From contig CAZSRS010000013.1 in the NCBI GenBank assembly GCA_964609625.1, forward strand, positions 34,441-98,440: a stretch of 64,000 nt of DNA, read 5' to 3'. The first letter of the stretch is position 1, and each line of letters begins with the position of its first letter. Shown piece by piece: positions 44,613-52,786 of the stretch. The DNA comes from G963674665 sp964609625 (GTDB lineage: Bacteria > Desulfobacterota > Desulfovibrionia > Desulfovibrionales > Desulfovibrionaceae). The translations under genes were made by a program, and so were the position numbers. The notes below the pieces were generated by a model that was not told the DNA's origin, made no database searches, and saw nothing but the letters and a program-made list of their open reading frames with translations.

Positions 44613-45104
44613 TCAGGGAGCCGCTTTCGGCTCAGGCTCCCTTCCTTGGGCTTGGCGTATCCGTTGGCGGATGTCCCCCAGCAACTCCACGCCCTGCTGC
44701 ACGGCCCGGGCATCGATACCGGGCAACAGCTGTTCGATGATCCTTGCTTCCTGCCGCTTGGTCCGGTGCAGGGTATCGCGTCCCGTTGCGGTGAGCCGCG
44801 CCAATTTGGAGCGCCGGTGCCGTGGATTGTCCACGAACTCCAGGATACCCTGGGCCTGTAGTTCGTTGCACACGGTCTGCACGAACTGACGCGAGACCTG
44901 AAGCGCGGCGGCCACATCCGGCACCGTCCCCCCCCCTCCCATGTCAGACAGGACCGTGGCTACGCGGACCTGGGGCGTGCGCATGCCGGCCCGTTCGTGT
45001 ACGGCATCCATTTCCTCGTTCAGAGCCGCGTGCAATGCAAAAACCTCCCTGAACAGCGCATGCAGCCGCTCCCCGTCCGCGGGTCTTGCGGGATTCAGAG
45101 CCAT
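44613..45104 (-). CDS. MarR-family transcriptional regulator
   Basis: A 163-aa winged-helix regulator. It has VPDVAAALQVSRQFVQTVCN as the HTH and FVDNPRHRRSKLARLTATGR as the wing, the classical MarR signature. The start at 45104 is 3 bp after the methyltransferase stop, so the two form an operon. It probably represses its own operon at the palindromes upstream of 45598. No ligand can be inferred. Confidence 0.9.
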   Translation of the reverse strand: MALNPARPADGERLHALFREVFALHAALNEEMDAVHERAGMRTPQVRVATVLSDMGGGGTVPDVAAALQVSRQFVQTVCNELQAQGILEFVDNPRHRRSKLARLTATGRDTLHRTKRQEARIIEQLLPGIDARAVQQGVELLGDIRQRIRQAQGREPEPKAAP

Positions 45105-45106
45105 CT

Positions 45107-45598
45107 CTAAAGCCACCTGCGCACGGCGCGGCAGTAGGCGGCGTACTCGTCGCCAAAGGCCCGCAGGAGGTAGGCCTCTTCGCGGGGCACCACATACACG
45201 ACCAGGTAGACGAAATACACCAGCGCAGCGAGCAGGACCCAGAGGCTGCCGACCGCCAACCCCCCTCCGATGAGGAAGGCGACCATGCCCACGTACATGG
45301 GGTTGCGGCTCAGGCGGAAAGCGCCCTCCCTGACCAACAGGGCCGCGGGTTTGTTGGTGCGCTTGCTCACGCCCAGGGTCTTGAAGCGGTTGTGCCCCTG
45401 CATCATGAACCAGAAACCGCCCCCTGCCAGCATGAGGCCGAGAACGAGGCGCACGGCAGAAGGCAGCGGAACACGGACATTGGTGAACAGCTCGAGTACC
45501 ATGGCGGCGATCAGGCACAGGAAGAAGATCAGGGGAGGCATGAGGACGACATTGGGGGAGTCTTCGGGGCAAGACACGGCAACAGGCTTTGTAACCAT
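45107..45598 (-). CDS. Isoprenylcysteine carboxyl methyltransferase-like membrane protein
   Basis: A 163-aa membrane protein with four helices and the ICMT/PEMT-type C-terminal motif LSRNPMYVGM, followed by PREEAYLLRAFGDEYAAYCR. The family methylates lipids or small molecules with S-adenosylmethionine; the bacterial substrate is unknown. AAGGAA lies before the ATG at 45598. It is controlled together with the MarR gene behind two operator palindromes. Confidence 0.85.
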   Translation of the reverse strand: MVTKPVAVSCPEDSPNVVLMPPLIFFLCLIAAMVLELFTNVRVPLPSAVRLVLGLMLAGGGFWFMMQGHNRFKTLGVSKRTNKPAALLVREGAFRLSRNPMYVGMVAFLIGGGLAVGSLWVLLAALVYFVYLVVYVVPREEAYLLRAFGDEYAAYCRAVRRWL

Positions 45599-45644
45599 GA
45601 CGATTTCCTTTGTCGCGGGTGTTTGGTGTTGGCATGGAATCATA

Positions 45645-45680
45645 TGACAACAGAGTTGTCAAGTAGACAATTCAGTTGTC
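45645..45680 (-). promoter_or_regulatory. Tandem MarR-type operator palindromes
   Basis: TGACAAC-AGA-GTTGTCA (45645-45661) is a perfect palindrome, and GACAATTCAGTTGTC (45666-45680) is a second related one. They lie 47-82 bp upstream of the methyltransferase start and are good sites for MarR binding. Confidence 0.75.
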
Positions 45681-45962
45681 ATAAATGCGGAATGCTGCCA
45701 GTTGCGAGAGCACACGCCGGTGGATGTTTCACGAACGGCTGCGGGAAAATACAGGGGATATGGGGGATACGGGGGCTACTGGCTCCCCCTCCCGCGCTCA
45801 GCGTGAGCGGGCCAGGGCGGTGTGTCAGGCGAATATTTCCACTGTACAATCAGCGGAGTTGCCTCCCGATAAGGTCCAAACAATACGTCCAGGTCTGAGA
45901 AGTGACCTGCAAACCAGCACTTGACATCGCGGAAGGAGGCGCATAAAAAACCTTCCACGAAT

Positions 45963-45981
45963 GAGATCGATAATCACTTTC
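45963..45981 (+). promoter_or_regulatory. Fur-box-like site before the HD-GYP/sia module
   Basis: GAGATCGATAATCACTTTC matches 14 of 19 Fur-box positions and lies 42-60 bp before the GTG at 46023. The 45599-46022 gap otherwise holds only the MarR operators; a small open frame at 45685 has no ribosome site. Confidence 0.5.
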
Positions 45982-46022
45982 AATATTGTGGAACATTCAA
46001 CGATCTCAAAGGAGAGAGCGGC

Positions 46023-46751
46023 GTGTTGAACAAGACCGACGCATGTGATGCCGGCTGTCGCACGGGCGACGCCGTCGTCGTGACCACGGTGCTGCACGAG
46101 TTCGCCGAGTCACTGGGGGCCGCGGTGGACGCCAAGGATCACTATACGAGGCAACACTCGGAGGAGGTGGCCGTGGTGGCGCACGCCCTGGCCCTGCGCC
46201 TCGGAGTACCCCCCGCGCGGGCGGATATCATTCATGTCGCGGCCCATCTCCACGATGTCGGCAAGATCGGCGTGCCGGACGCGGTGCTGCGAAAGCCGGG
46301 CACGCTGACCGTGGCCGAATGGCAGATGATCAGGCGCCATCCCATCATGGGGGCGGAAATCGTACGCCCCGTGCGCGCCTTGCGCGAGTGCGGTGTGCTG
46401 GAGATGATCCTGCATCACCACGAGCGCATTGACGGACGAGGCTATCCACAAGGGCTTTCAGGCAAGTCCATACCGCTGGGGGCGCGCATCATCGCCGTTG
46501 CCGACAGCCTCTCGGCCATGCTGCAACAACGTCCCTACAGACCGGAAAAGACATTTGCACTGGCCAGCGCCGAGATAATCAGGAACGCAGGCACGCAATT
46601 CGATCCGAATGTTGTCCAGGCCTTCTGCGACATACAGGATTCGATCCGGGAGACCGTGATGTGCTTTCGCGGCGAAGCGTTCCCTCAGGTGCCGGGTGAG
46701 CGGACCGTAGCTTGCTGCAGGGCAAGCGTAGGGAAAAGGGATGGGTTGTAG
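46023..46751 (+). CDS. HD-GYP domain phosphodiesterase
   Basis: A 242-aa protein with a full HD-GYP core: HYTRQHSEEVAVVAHAL, HDVGKIGVPD, HHHERIDGRGYPQGL and LGARIIAVADSLSAML. It would hydrolyse cyclic di-GMP. There is no receiver or membrane domain; the first 20 residues have three cysteines. The GTG at 46023 is chosen for its AAAGGAGAG. It precedes the sia genes by 83 bp, pairing a degrading enzyme with the SiaD cyclase. Confidence 0.88.
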   Translation: MLNKTDACDAGCRTGDAVVVTTVLHEFAESLGAAVDAKDHYTRQHSEEVAVVAHALALRLGVPPARADIIHVAAHLHDVGKIGVPDAVLRKPGTLTVAEWQMIRRHPIMGAEIVRPVRALRECGVLEMILHHHERIDGRGYPQGLSGKSIPLGARIIAVADSLSAMLQQRPYRPEKTFALASAEIIRNAGTQFDPNVVQAFCDIQDSIRETVMCFRGEAFPQVPGERTVACCRASVGKRDGL

Positions 46752-46834
46752 TACCGGAAAAATGGGACGAGGGGACGGCCTCGGGCGATGAGCAACAAGG
46801 CGAGCCCCGAGGAAAAGGACGGGAGGATGCGGTA

Positions 46835-48076
46835 ATGCAGGGAAACACAAGCCAGATGGTCATGGCGGGCGGAACGAAAGCATCGCCTCTGCGCAGGATG
46901 CTGGACACCATTTCCAGCCTGAGCATCGGGATCAAGATCAACATGTTTCTGTTGGGAGTGGGGTTGTTGCCCCCCCTGGCCGGGCTGCTCATCCTCCATC
47001 ACGCGGGGAGCGAGGCCCTGTTGAATTCATTGGCATTGTACATCGCTGCCTTCATGCTGCTCTATTACCCCCTGGGCAGGGCCATGGAGGAGTTCATCGT
47101 GCTGCGGCAGACCAGGCGGATCAACGCCTATGTCGAGGAGGTCAAGATCGGGCGCCGTACACCACACTTCGAATTGCCCAAAGAAAAGGGCGGGGAACAC
47201 GACTTCCTGCGGTTGCAACGCAACATCTTCTGGATGGTGCAGGGGCTCAGGAACCGCGAGGCCAGGCTCCAGGACACCCTGACCAGCCTGGAAACCGCGC
47301 AACGTCAGGTGCTGGAGTCCATCGAGTACGCCAGCCGCATCCAGCGGTCGTTCCTGCCTGCTGCGAACGACCTCCGCCAGGCATTGGGAGAGCACTTCCT
47401 GCTGTGGATGCCCCGCGACGGTGTGGGGGGCGATGCCTATTGGGTCAGGCAGGAAGGGAGGCACACCTGGTTGGCAGTGTTCGATTGCACGGGGCACGGC
47501 GTGCCAGGGGCCTTTCTGACTCTGATCGTCAACTCCCTGTTCGAGCAGAATCTCGATGCCAGCTGCTATGGCGACCCGGCCCGGTTGCTGGCCAAGATGA
47601 ACAGGGGGCTGAAGACCGCCCTTTCGCAGCACGGCCAGGACACCCTTTCGGACGATGGGCTGGAAGGGGGCGTCTGTTGCATTGACCGCGCCGACAAGAC
47701 CCTGCTCTTTGCCGGGGCCAGAAGCGTGCTCTATCTGGCGGGAAAAAACGGTATACAAGAGGTCAGGGGTGATCGCAGTGGCGTCGGATTCGTCCACGTG
47801 CCCCTGGACCAGAAGTTCCTCAACCACAGGATTTCATTGCAAGGGGTCAGGGCCTGCTATTTTTTCACCGACGGCATCACCGATCAAATCGGGGGAGTCA
47901 AGGGGCTGCCCTTTGGGCGGCGAAGACTGCGGCAATGGCTCGGGGAGCATTCGAACCTGCCCATGGAAACGCAGCACAAGACCTTGGAAAAAGAATTTCA
48001 TGCATACAAAGGACGAAACGCCCAGCGTGACGACGTGACGGTGCTGGGATTCTCGACCGAGGAGATCGCATGCTGA
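46835..48076 (+). CDS. siaA: SiaA-like membrane PP2C/SpoIIE phosphatase
   Basis: A 413-aa protein. Two TM helices (about residues 29-55 and 63-85) are separated by a very short loop, then a HAMP-like linker and coiled coil lead to a SpoIIE/PP2C domain (VGGDAYWV, FDCTGHGVPGAFLTLI, FFTDGITDQ, QRDDVTVLGF). SiaA dephosphorylates SiaC in Pseudomonas aeruginosa, where it has a large periplasmic sensor; here that domain is absent. GGGAGG precedes the ATG. It overlaps siaB by 7 bp. Confidence 0.85.
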   Translation: MQGNTSQMVMAGGTKASPLRRMLDTISSLSIGIKINMFLLGVGLLPPLAGLLILHHAGSEALLNSLALYIAAFMLLYYPLGRAMEEFIVLRQTRRINAYVEEVKIGRRTPHFELPKEKGGEHDFLRLQRNIFWMVQGLRNREARLQDTLTSLETAQRQVLESIEYASRIQRSFLPAANDLRQALGEHFLLWMPRDGVGGDAYWVRQEGRHTWLAVFDCTGHGVPGAFLTLIVNSLFEQNLDASCYGDPARLLAKMNRGLKTALSQHGQDTLSDDGLEGGVCCIDRADKTLLFAGARSVLYLAGKNGIQEVRGDRSGVGFVHVPLDQKFLNHRISLQGVRACYFFTDGITDQIGGVKGLPFGRRRLRQWLGEHSNLPMETQHKTLEKEFHAYKGRNAQRDDVTVLGFSTEEIAC

Positions 48077-48618
48077 CACATCTGCACACCTTTTACGAGG
48101 AGCTTAAACGCGATGGTGTGATGTTCTGCTTCAGCGGCCCGACTTCCCAGAGTGTGGTGGAAGGCATAGGGCAGGCGCTGAAGCGCAAGATGGAGTTGGA
48201 AGAGACGGGCATGACCACCATTCAGCGTGTTTTTTCCATATTTGTGGAACAGATGCAAAATATCGTGAACTACTCTGTGGAGCAGACTCCACCAGAGACC
48301 GAAGACGGCAGCGAACTCAGGCACGGTGTCGTGGTTGTGGGCCGTTGCGACGGCAAATTCTACGTCATCTGCGGCAACAAGGTGCGTACGGCGCAAAGCA
48401 GCAAGATGTTGGAGAACATCAAGCAATTGCGGCAGATGGATAGGCATGAGCTCAAGCAACATTATAAACGCATGCGCCGACAGGAACCGGAACAGGGCAG
48501 CAAGGGGGCCGGCCTGGGCTTTATCGAGATGTTCCGACGGGCCACTGAACCACTGGAGTGCCATGTTGCGCCCATAGACGAAGATACGGTGTTCTTTTCC
48601 GTCAAGGCCATAGGATGA
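48070..48618 (+). CDS. siaB: SiaB-family protein kinase
   Basis: A 182-aa protein of the SiaB (DUF6272) family. Characteristic pieces are GVMFCFSGPTSQSVVEGIG, VFSIFVEQMQNIVNYS and KGAGLGFIEMFRRATEPLE, which resemble a Bergerat-type nucleotide fold. In P. aeruginosa SiaB phosphorylates SiaC, preventing activation of SiaD. It is coupled to siaA by overlap and to siaC by ATGA. Confidence 0.86.
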   Translation: MLTHLHTFYEELKRDGVMFCFSGPTSQSVVEGIGQALKRKMELEETGMTTIQRVFSIFVEQMQNIVNYSVEQTPPETEDGSELRHGVVVVGRCDGKFYVICGNKVRTAQSSKMLENIKQLRQMDRHELKQHYKRMRRQEPEQGSKGAGLGFIEMFRRATEPLECHVAPIDEDTVFFSVKAIG

Positions 48619-49019
48619 TCAGAATGGATCGCCTGTATATTAAAAAAACTGAATCGACATTGGAAGTGGACTTCAATCCCGCTGCGGCGATTTTGCTGAT
48701 GCGTGGTGAATCCTATCCTGAAAACGCGCTCAAGTTCTTTGCGCCGGTACTCGAATGGCTCGGCGTGTATCTTTCCGGACTGGAAGCTGGAAGCAGGCTC
48801 ATGGTGGATTTCGACATCGTCTACTTCAATTCTTCCAGTTCCAAAGTGCTCATGAACATCTTCGAGCTGTTCGATACCATTGCCAAACAAGGGGTGGAGG
48901 TCTCCATCCTCTGGCGGCATCACGCGGAGAACGAGATTTCCCAAGAATGTGGGGAAGAATTCGGAGAAGATCTCGAATTCGCCAATTTTGCTTTGCTCCC
49001 CTATGAGGAGAGCAGATGA
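48615..49019 (+). CDS. siaC: SiaC-family partner-switch protein (DUF1987)
   Basis: A 134-aa STAS-like DUF1987 protein. It has GESYPENALKFFAPVLEWL and DFDIVYFNSSSSKVLMNIFE. In the family the phosphorylated residue lies in the YFN-x-S-S loop; here it is serine-rich (73-76), so the acceptor is probably Ser rather than Thr. Unphosphorylated SiaC binds and activates the diguanylate cyclase SiaD. ATG codons at 48615 and 48624 are both possible. Confidence 0.86.
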   Translation: MIRMDRLYIKKTESTLEVDFNPAAAILLMRGESYPENALKFFAPVLEWLGVYLSGLEAGSRLMVDFDIVYFNSSSSKVLMNIFELFDTIAKQGVEVSILWRHHAENEISQECGEEFGEDLEFANFALLPYEESR

Positions 49020-50113
49020 AAAAAGTCGGCTCCCTGTTCCGCGATGAGGAATGCGTCATCGCCACGGCCGAAAAACTGCTGGACGAGAGCGCCCATGTCC
49101 TGCCCGTACAGGAGTTCGAGGCACTTCTTGGGCATTACAAGAAACTCCACCGCCAGAGCATGCGGCTGGTCAAGATGGGCGACCGCATGCAGGGGCAGCT
49201 CAACCGCCTCAACGAGCAGCTTGCCAAAAGCGAGGAAAAGTACAGGCGCATTTTCGAGACCAGCATTCAGGGGATTTACCGCTCCACACCGGAGGGCAGG
49301 TTTCAGGAGCTCAACCCAGCCATGGCCGCCATCTTCGGCTATGACAGCGCCGAGGCCATGGTGCGTCAGGTCAGGGACATCGGCAGCGACATTTTTCACT
49401 CCATGCAGCAGCGCAGAACTTTTGTACAGACACTGCAACGTGAAGGCATGGTCAAGGATCACCTCTTGCAATTACGCCGTCGTGACGGTGTGTCCATCTG
49501 GGTGGAGGTCTGTGCCAGGGGGATATTCAACGCCTCGGGCAACCTCGTGGAAATGGAGGGCCTGGTGGCGGATGTCACGGAAAAGATGCGCATGCTGGGT
49601 GAGTTGGAGAAACTTGCCCGCTGCGACGAACTCACGGGGCTGTGGAACAGACGGTACTTCTTGGAGTTGGGGCAACGGGAGATGGTCCGGGCACAACGGG
49701 AGCGAACGCCCCTCGCGTTGGTGTATTTCGATGCGGATGATTTCAAGGCGATCAATGACACCCATGGTCATGAGGCCGGAGATCGGGTGCTGCGGCACAT
49801 CACTGCCCTGGGTCGGGAATTGATGCGTGAGTTGGACATCTTCGGCCGCATGGGCGGGGAGGAGTTCGCCGTGCTGCTTCCTGGGGCGGCGGCGGCAGGA
49901 GGAGTGCGCGTGGCGGAAAAAATGCGTGAGCGGTTTGCGGAATGCGCCCTGAGTCTACCGTCCGGTTGTATCCGATGCACGGCGAGTTTTGGTGTCGCTG
50001 TCTGTGAAACAGGGAGCGACAGTCTGGACGGACTGCTCCAGGCCGCGGACACGGCCATGTACGCGGCCAAGCGCGGCGGCAAGAACCGAGTTTGCTGCAA
50101 GAGCCTGAAATGA
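49016..50113 (+). CDS. siaD: SiaD-like diguanylate cyclase with PAS domain
   Basis: A 365-aa protein. An N-terminal coiled coil (residues 25-75) resembles the SiaC-binding part of SiaD. A PAS domain follows (EKYRRIFETSIQGIYRSTPE to ADVTEKMR). The GGDEF domain has DELTGLWNRRYF and the active-site GGEEF. It makes cyclic di-GMP. The PAS insertion is absent from the short P. aeruginosa SiaD. The start overlaps siaC by ATGA, closing the four-gene module. Confidence 0.87.
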   Translation: MKKVGSLFRDEECVIATAEKLLDESAHVLPVQEFEALLGHYKKLHRQSMRLVKMGDRMQGQLNRLNEQLAKSEEKYRRIFETSIQGIYRSTPEGRFQELNPAMAAIFGYDSAEAMVRQVRDIGSDIFHSMQQRRTFVQTLQREGMVKDHLLQLRRRDGVSIWVEVCARGIFNASGNLVEMEGLVADVTEKMRMLGELEKLARCDELTGLWNRRYFLELGQREMVRAQRERTPLALVYFDADDFKAINDTHGHEAGDRVLRHITALGRELMRELDIFGRMGGEEFAVLLPGAAAAGGVRVAEKMRERFAECALSLPSGCIRCTASFGVAVCETGSDSLDGLLQAADTAMYAAKRGGKNRVCCKSLK

Positions 50114-50510
50114 GCACGCGACGGACGAAGGGGATGCTCGTTTTCGAAGGGAGATGGCAAGGCTGGCAAGGCGCGTGGACAGCATGCAGTCCCTGCCTGC
50201 GGGGATCGTTCAGCAGGTGTCTTGATGGCTCCGTATACCGGACGTAAAATAATACTTGACGCGTGCGATTTTAACGGAGTAAAAGACGCAACCTTGAAAA
50301 TGAGAATCAAATACAATTTTGTTGGCGCCTTTAGGAGGGTGAACGTTTTTGTGAATGCTACGGTGACTCTTGCCACTGTAAATTCGCGGTCGCCGCAGGG
50401 AGCAGATTCCCTGGTTGCACGCGAGACGCGGATCAGGGGCAAGGGATGACATATTTGCCCGCTCGGGCAAGGGAAGTGTTGGTTTTCATACAGCAAAAGG
50501 AGGATGTAGC
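50114..50510 (+). other. Intergenic region before the porin
   Basis: No gene is visible. GAAAATGAGAATCAAATAC at 50296-50314 matches 13 of 19 Fur-box positions, a weak hint of iron control of the porin. TTGACG at 50256 is a possible -35 box without a convincing -10 partner. Confidence 0.4.
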
Positions 50511-52154
50511 ATGAGACAATCGATGACTCTGGTTTTCGCTCTATGCCTGGTTCTGGGCATCGCGGCGAATGCCTCCGCACTCGAAATCGACGTCAAGGGA
50601 AGTTTCGACTTCACCTGGGGCTGGGTTGACAACATCGCGCCCGCGCCCTTGCAGTCCACTGGCCAGGCCATCGCGCAAGGAGGTGGCACCGAGGACAAGT
50701 TCCGCGCCCTGCAGCGTGAGCGCATCCAGGTGGACTTCGTGGCCAGCGAAAATGTGAAAGGTACGTTGTACTTTGAAATCGGCGACACCGTTTGGGGCTG
50801 GAGCAACGCCGCCAACACGGGTCGCGGCACGGGCGGCCGCCTCGGCACCGACGGCGTTTCCATCGAGGTTCGCCGTGCCTTCATCACCTTCAACGTGCCC
50901 AACACCGACCTGATCATCCAGCCTGGTATCCAGGGCATGGCTCTGCCCGCGGCGGTCATGGGCACCCCCATCTTTGACGACGACGTGGCCGGTATCGTCA
51001 CCACCTACCAGTTCAACGACATGGTGGGAGTGGGGGCTTTCTGGGCCCGCCCCTACAACAACGACAACAACTACTTTGACGCGCAGTTCGTTTCTGGTGG
51101 TAACACCTGGAACTCCCTCAACGACGAGATCGATCTGTTCGGCGTGTACGTGCCCATCACCATGGATGGCGTGTTCAGCCTGACCCCGTTCTTCACCTTC
51201 GGCATGGCCGGCACGGATGCGCTGTACGCCGCCAACTACGCCACCACCAACCAGATCCCCTTCACCCCCTGGGGCAACTTCCCGGGCGGCATCGGTTCCG
51301 ACACCAACTTCGCCGGTTTGACTTCCAACGCTGTGGGAACAGGGTTCTCCAGCGTGGGCCGTCCCATCCCGCCGATTCTTGGTGGACAGCCCAGCCCCGC
51401 CGGCACAACCGGTCCCTACATCAACAACGATTACCAGTATCTGTACTGGGCCGGTGCCGCGTTCGAGTTCACCATGCTCGATCCCCTGGTCTTTGCCTTT
51501 GACGTGAACTGGGGCCTGTCCGACGATCCCACGGACAAGGCCTTCCGTCGCTCCGGTTGGTATTTCGCCGGTAAGGCCGCCTATCAGACCCCCTGGGTCA
51601 CCCCGGCGATCATCGGCTGGTACAGTACTGGTGACGACAATGATATGTATAACGGATCCGAACGCATGCCTGTCCTCTCCGGCGGCTTGGCCGGCACCTC
51701 CTTCGGCATGGACGGCGCCGACCTCGTGGGCATGTCGGCCCTGCTCAGCGCGGACAACGAGTACATGGGCACCTGGGGTGTGGGCTTGCAGTTCGGCGAC
51801 ATCTCCTTCATCGAGGACCTGACGCATCAACTGCGTGTGGTCTTCTTCGGCGGCACCAGCTCTCCCCGCGCCATGCGTGACTACCGCACCATCGGCGATG
51901 GCATCAACTTCAACTTCAACAACCCCGCCGGGATTATCGTGACCACCAAGGACTGGGGCTGGGAGTTGAACTTCGACAACAAGTACCAGATCTACGAAAA
52001 CCTGGCCGTCTATCTCGAATCCGGTCTGATCGACGTCTATCGCACGAAGAGCGCCTGGATCGACGGCGTGAACAACGTCAACAACCCCCAGGTCAAGCTC
52101 TGGAATACGTCCACTGCCTGGAAACTTGGCTTCGGCCTGAAGTACACCTTCTAA
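50511..52154 (+). CDS. Outer-membrane homotrimeric porin (Desulfovibrio type)
   Basis: A 547-aa outer-membrane beta-barrel. A signal peptide (MRQSMTLVFALCLVLGIAAN) is followed by LEIDVKGSFDFTWGW. The body is strand-rich with many Asn/Asp/Gly turns, and the last residue is Phe (GFGLKYTF), the outer-membrane insertion signal. It resembles the abundant porin of Desulfovibrio species. AAAGGAGG gives a strong ribosome site. It stands alone between its leader and a strong terminator, as for a highly expressed gene. Confidence 0.9.
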   Translation: MRQSMTLVFALCLVLGIAANASALEIDVKGSFDFTWGWVDNIAPAPLQSTGQAIAQGGGTEDKFRALQRERIQVDFVASENVKGTLYFEIGDTVWGWSNAANTGRGTGGRLGTDGVSIEVRRAFITFNVPNTDLIIQPGIQGMALPAAVMGTPIFDDDVAGIVTTYQFNDMVGVGAFWARPYNNDNNYFDAQFVSGGNTWNSLNDEIDLFGVYVPITMDGVFSLTPFFTFGMAGTDALYAANYATTNQIPFTPWGNFPGGIGSDTNFAGLTSNAVGTGFSSVGRPIPPILGGQPSPAGTTGPYINNDYQYLYWAGAAFEFTMLDPLVFAFDVNWGLSDDPTDKAFRRSGWYFAGKAAYQTPWVTPAIIGWYSTGDDNDMYNGSERMPVLSGGLAGTSFGMDGADLVGMSALLSADNEYMGTWGVGLQFGDISFIEDLTHQLRVVFFGGTSSPRAMRDYRTIGDGINFNFNNPAGIIVTTKDWGWELNFDNKYQIYENLAVYLESGLIDVYRTKSAWIDGVNNVNNPQVKLWNTSTAWKLGFGLKYTF

Positions 52155-52188
52155 TCCCCCCACTCGGATGAACTGACACTTCCCCTAT

Positions 52189-52219
52189 GGCCGGGACTCC
52201 CCGTAGAGTCCCGGCCTTT
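52189..52219 (+). terminator. Terminator of the porin gene
   Basis: GGCCGGGACTC (52189-52199) and GAGTCCCGGCC (52206-52216) form a perfect 11-bp stem with a 6-nt loop followed by TTTCCT. It lies 34 bp past the porin stop. Confidence 0.88.
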
Positions 52220-52786
52220 CCTGCTTCCGAGCACAGCCCGAGAGGGGCGCAAGGTGTGCCGCCCTCCTGTTCGGCGTGGGCTGCATGCGACCACTCGGCA
52301 TGCGTACGCCACAATTATTTCGCCCTGGTGGCTGGACCGAAAAGCTCCCTGATTACAGGAGTGGTGCCGACGGAGCTGTGCACGTTGAAGTGCGGATACA
52401 CGTTCCTGCTTGACAGGCGGATGCCGAGTGGCTACCCCTGAAGTGCTTGTGGAAAGTATATAGCAAAGGTTGAAAGGATTCGCTAATATAGTTCGTTATA
52501 TGATCTTCAACTCTAGCGCATCAACAGTTATAGCCCACGCCGCGAAGAGCCGCCGAGGTGTTGCACTTATTCAATCGCAACTGCGCCTTGGTGTAAGCGC
52601 GTTGTGTTCCTTCTGTACGGAGAGCATTTTCAATTCTCGGCCATTGTACACCAGCGCTAGTCACAATGGTTTTCTTCACTTCATGCCAGTGCTCGCCACC
52701 GGGCTCGATTGTGCTGACCCGGATCAGGCCCGTGGCCGTGTTATTCCAAGACATTTCCCGGGATATGGGAATACCGTGGTTCCATC
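52220..52786. other. Intergenic region, no recognised feature
   Basis: About 570 bp between the porin terminator and the sensor kinase. Open frames here are short, lack ribosome sites and have no known motif. AT-rich patches near 52450-52510 could hold the kinase promoter, but no convincing box pair was seen. Confidence 0.5.

Noticed and set aside
44618..44633. GAGCCG-CTTT-CGGCTC hairpin between the convergent fur and marR genes
   Set aside because: It lies inside the 3' end of the marR coding region and has no T run, so I do not call it a terminator.
45685..45924. Small plus-strand open frame before the HD-GYP gene
   Set aside because: No ribosome site, no motif, and it lies between the MarR operators and a Fur-like box.
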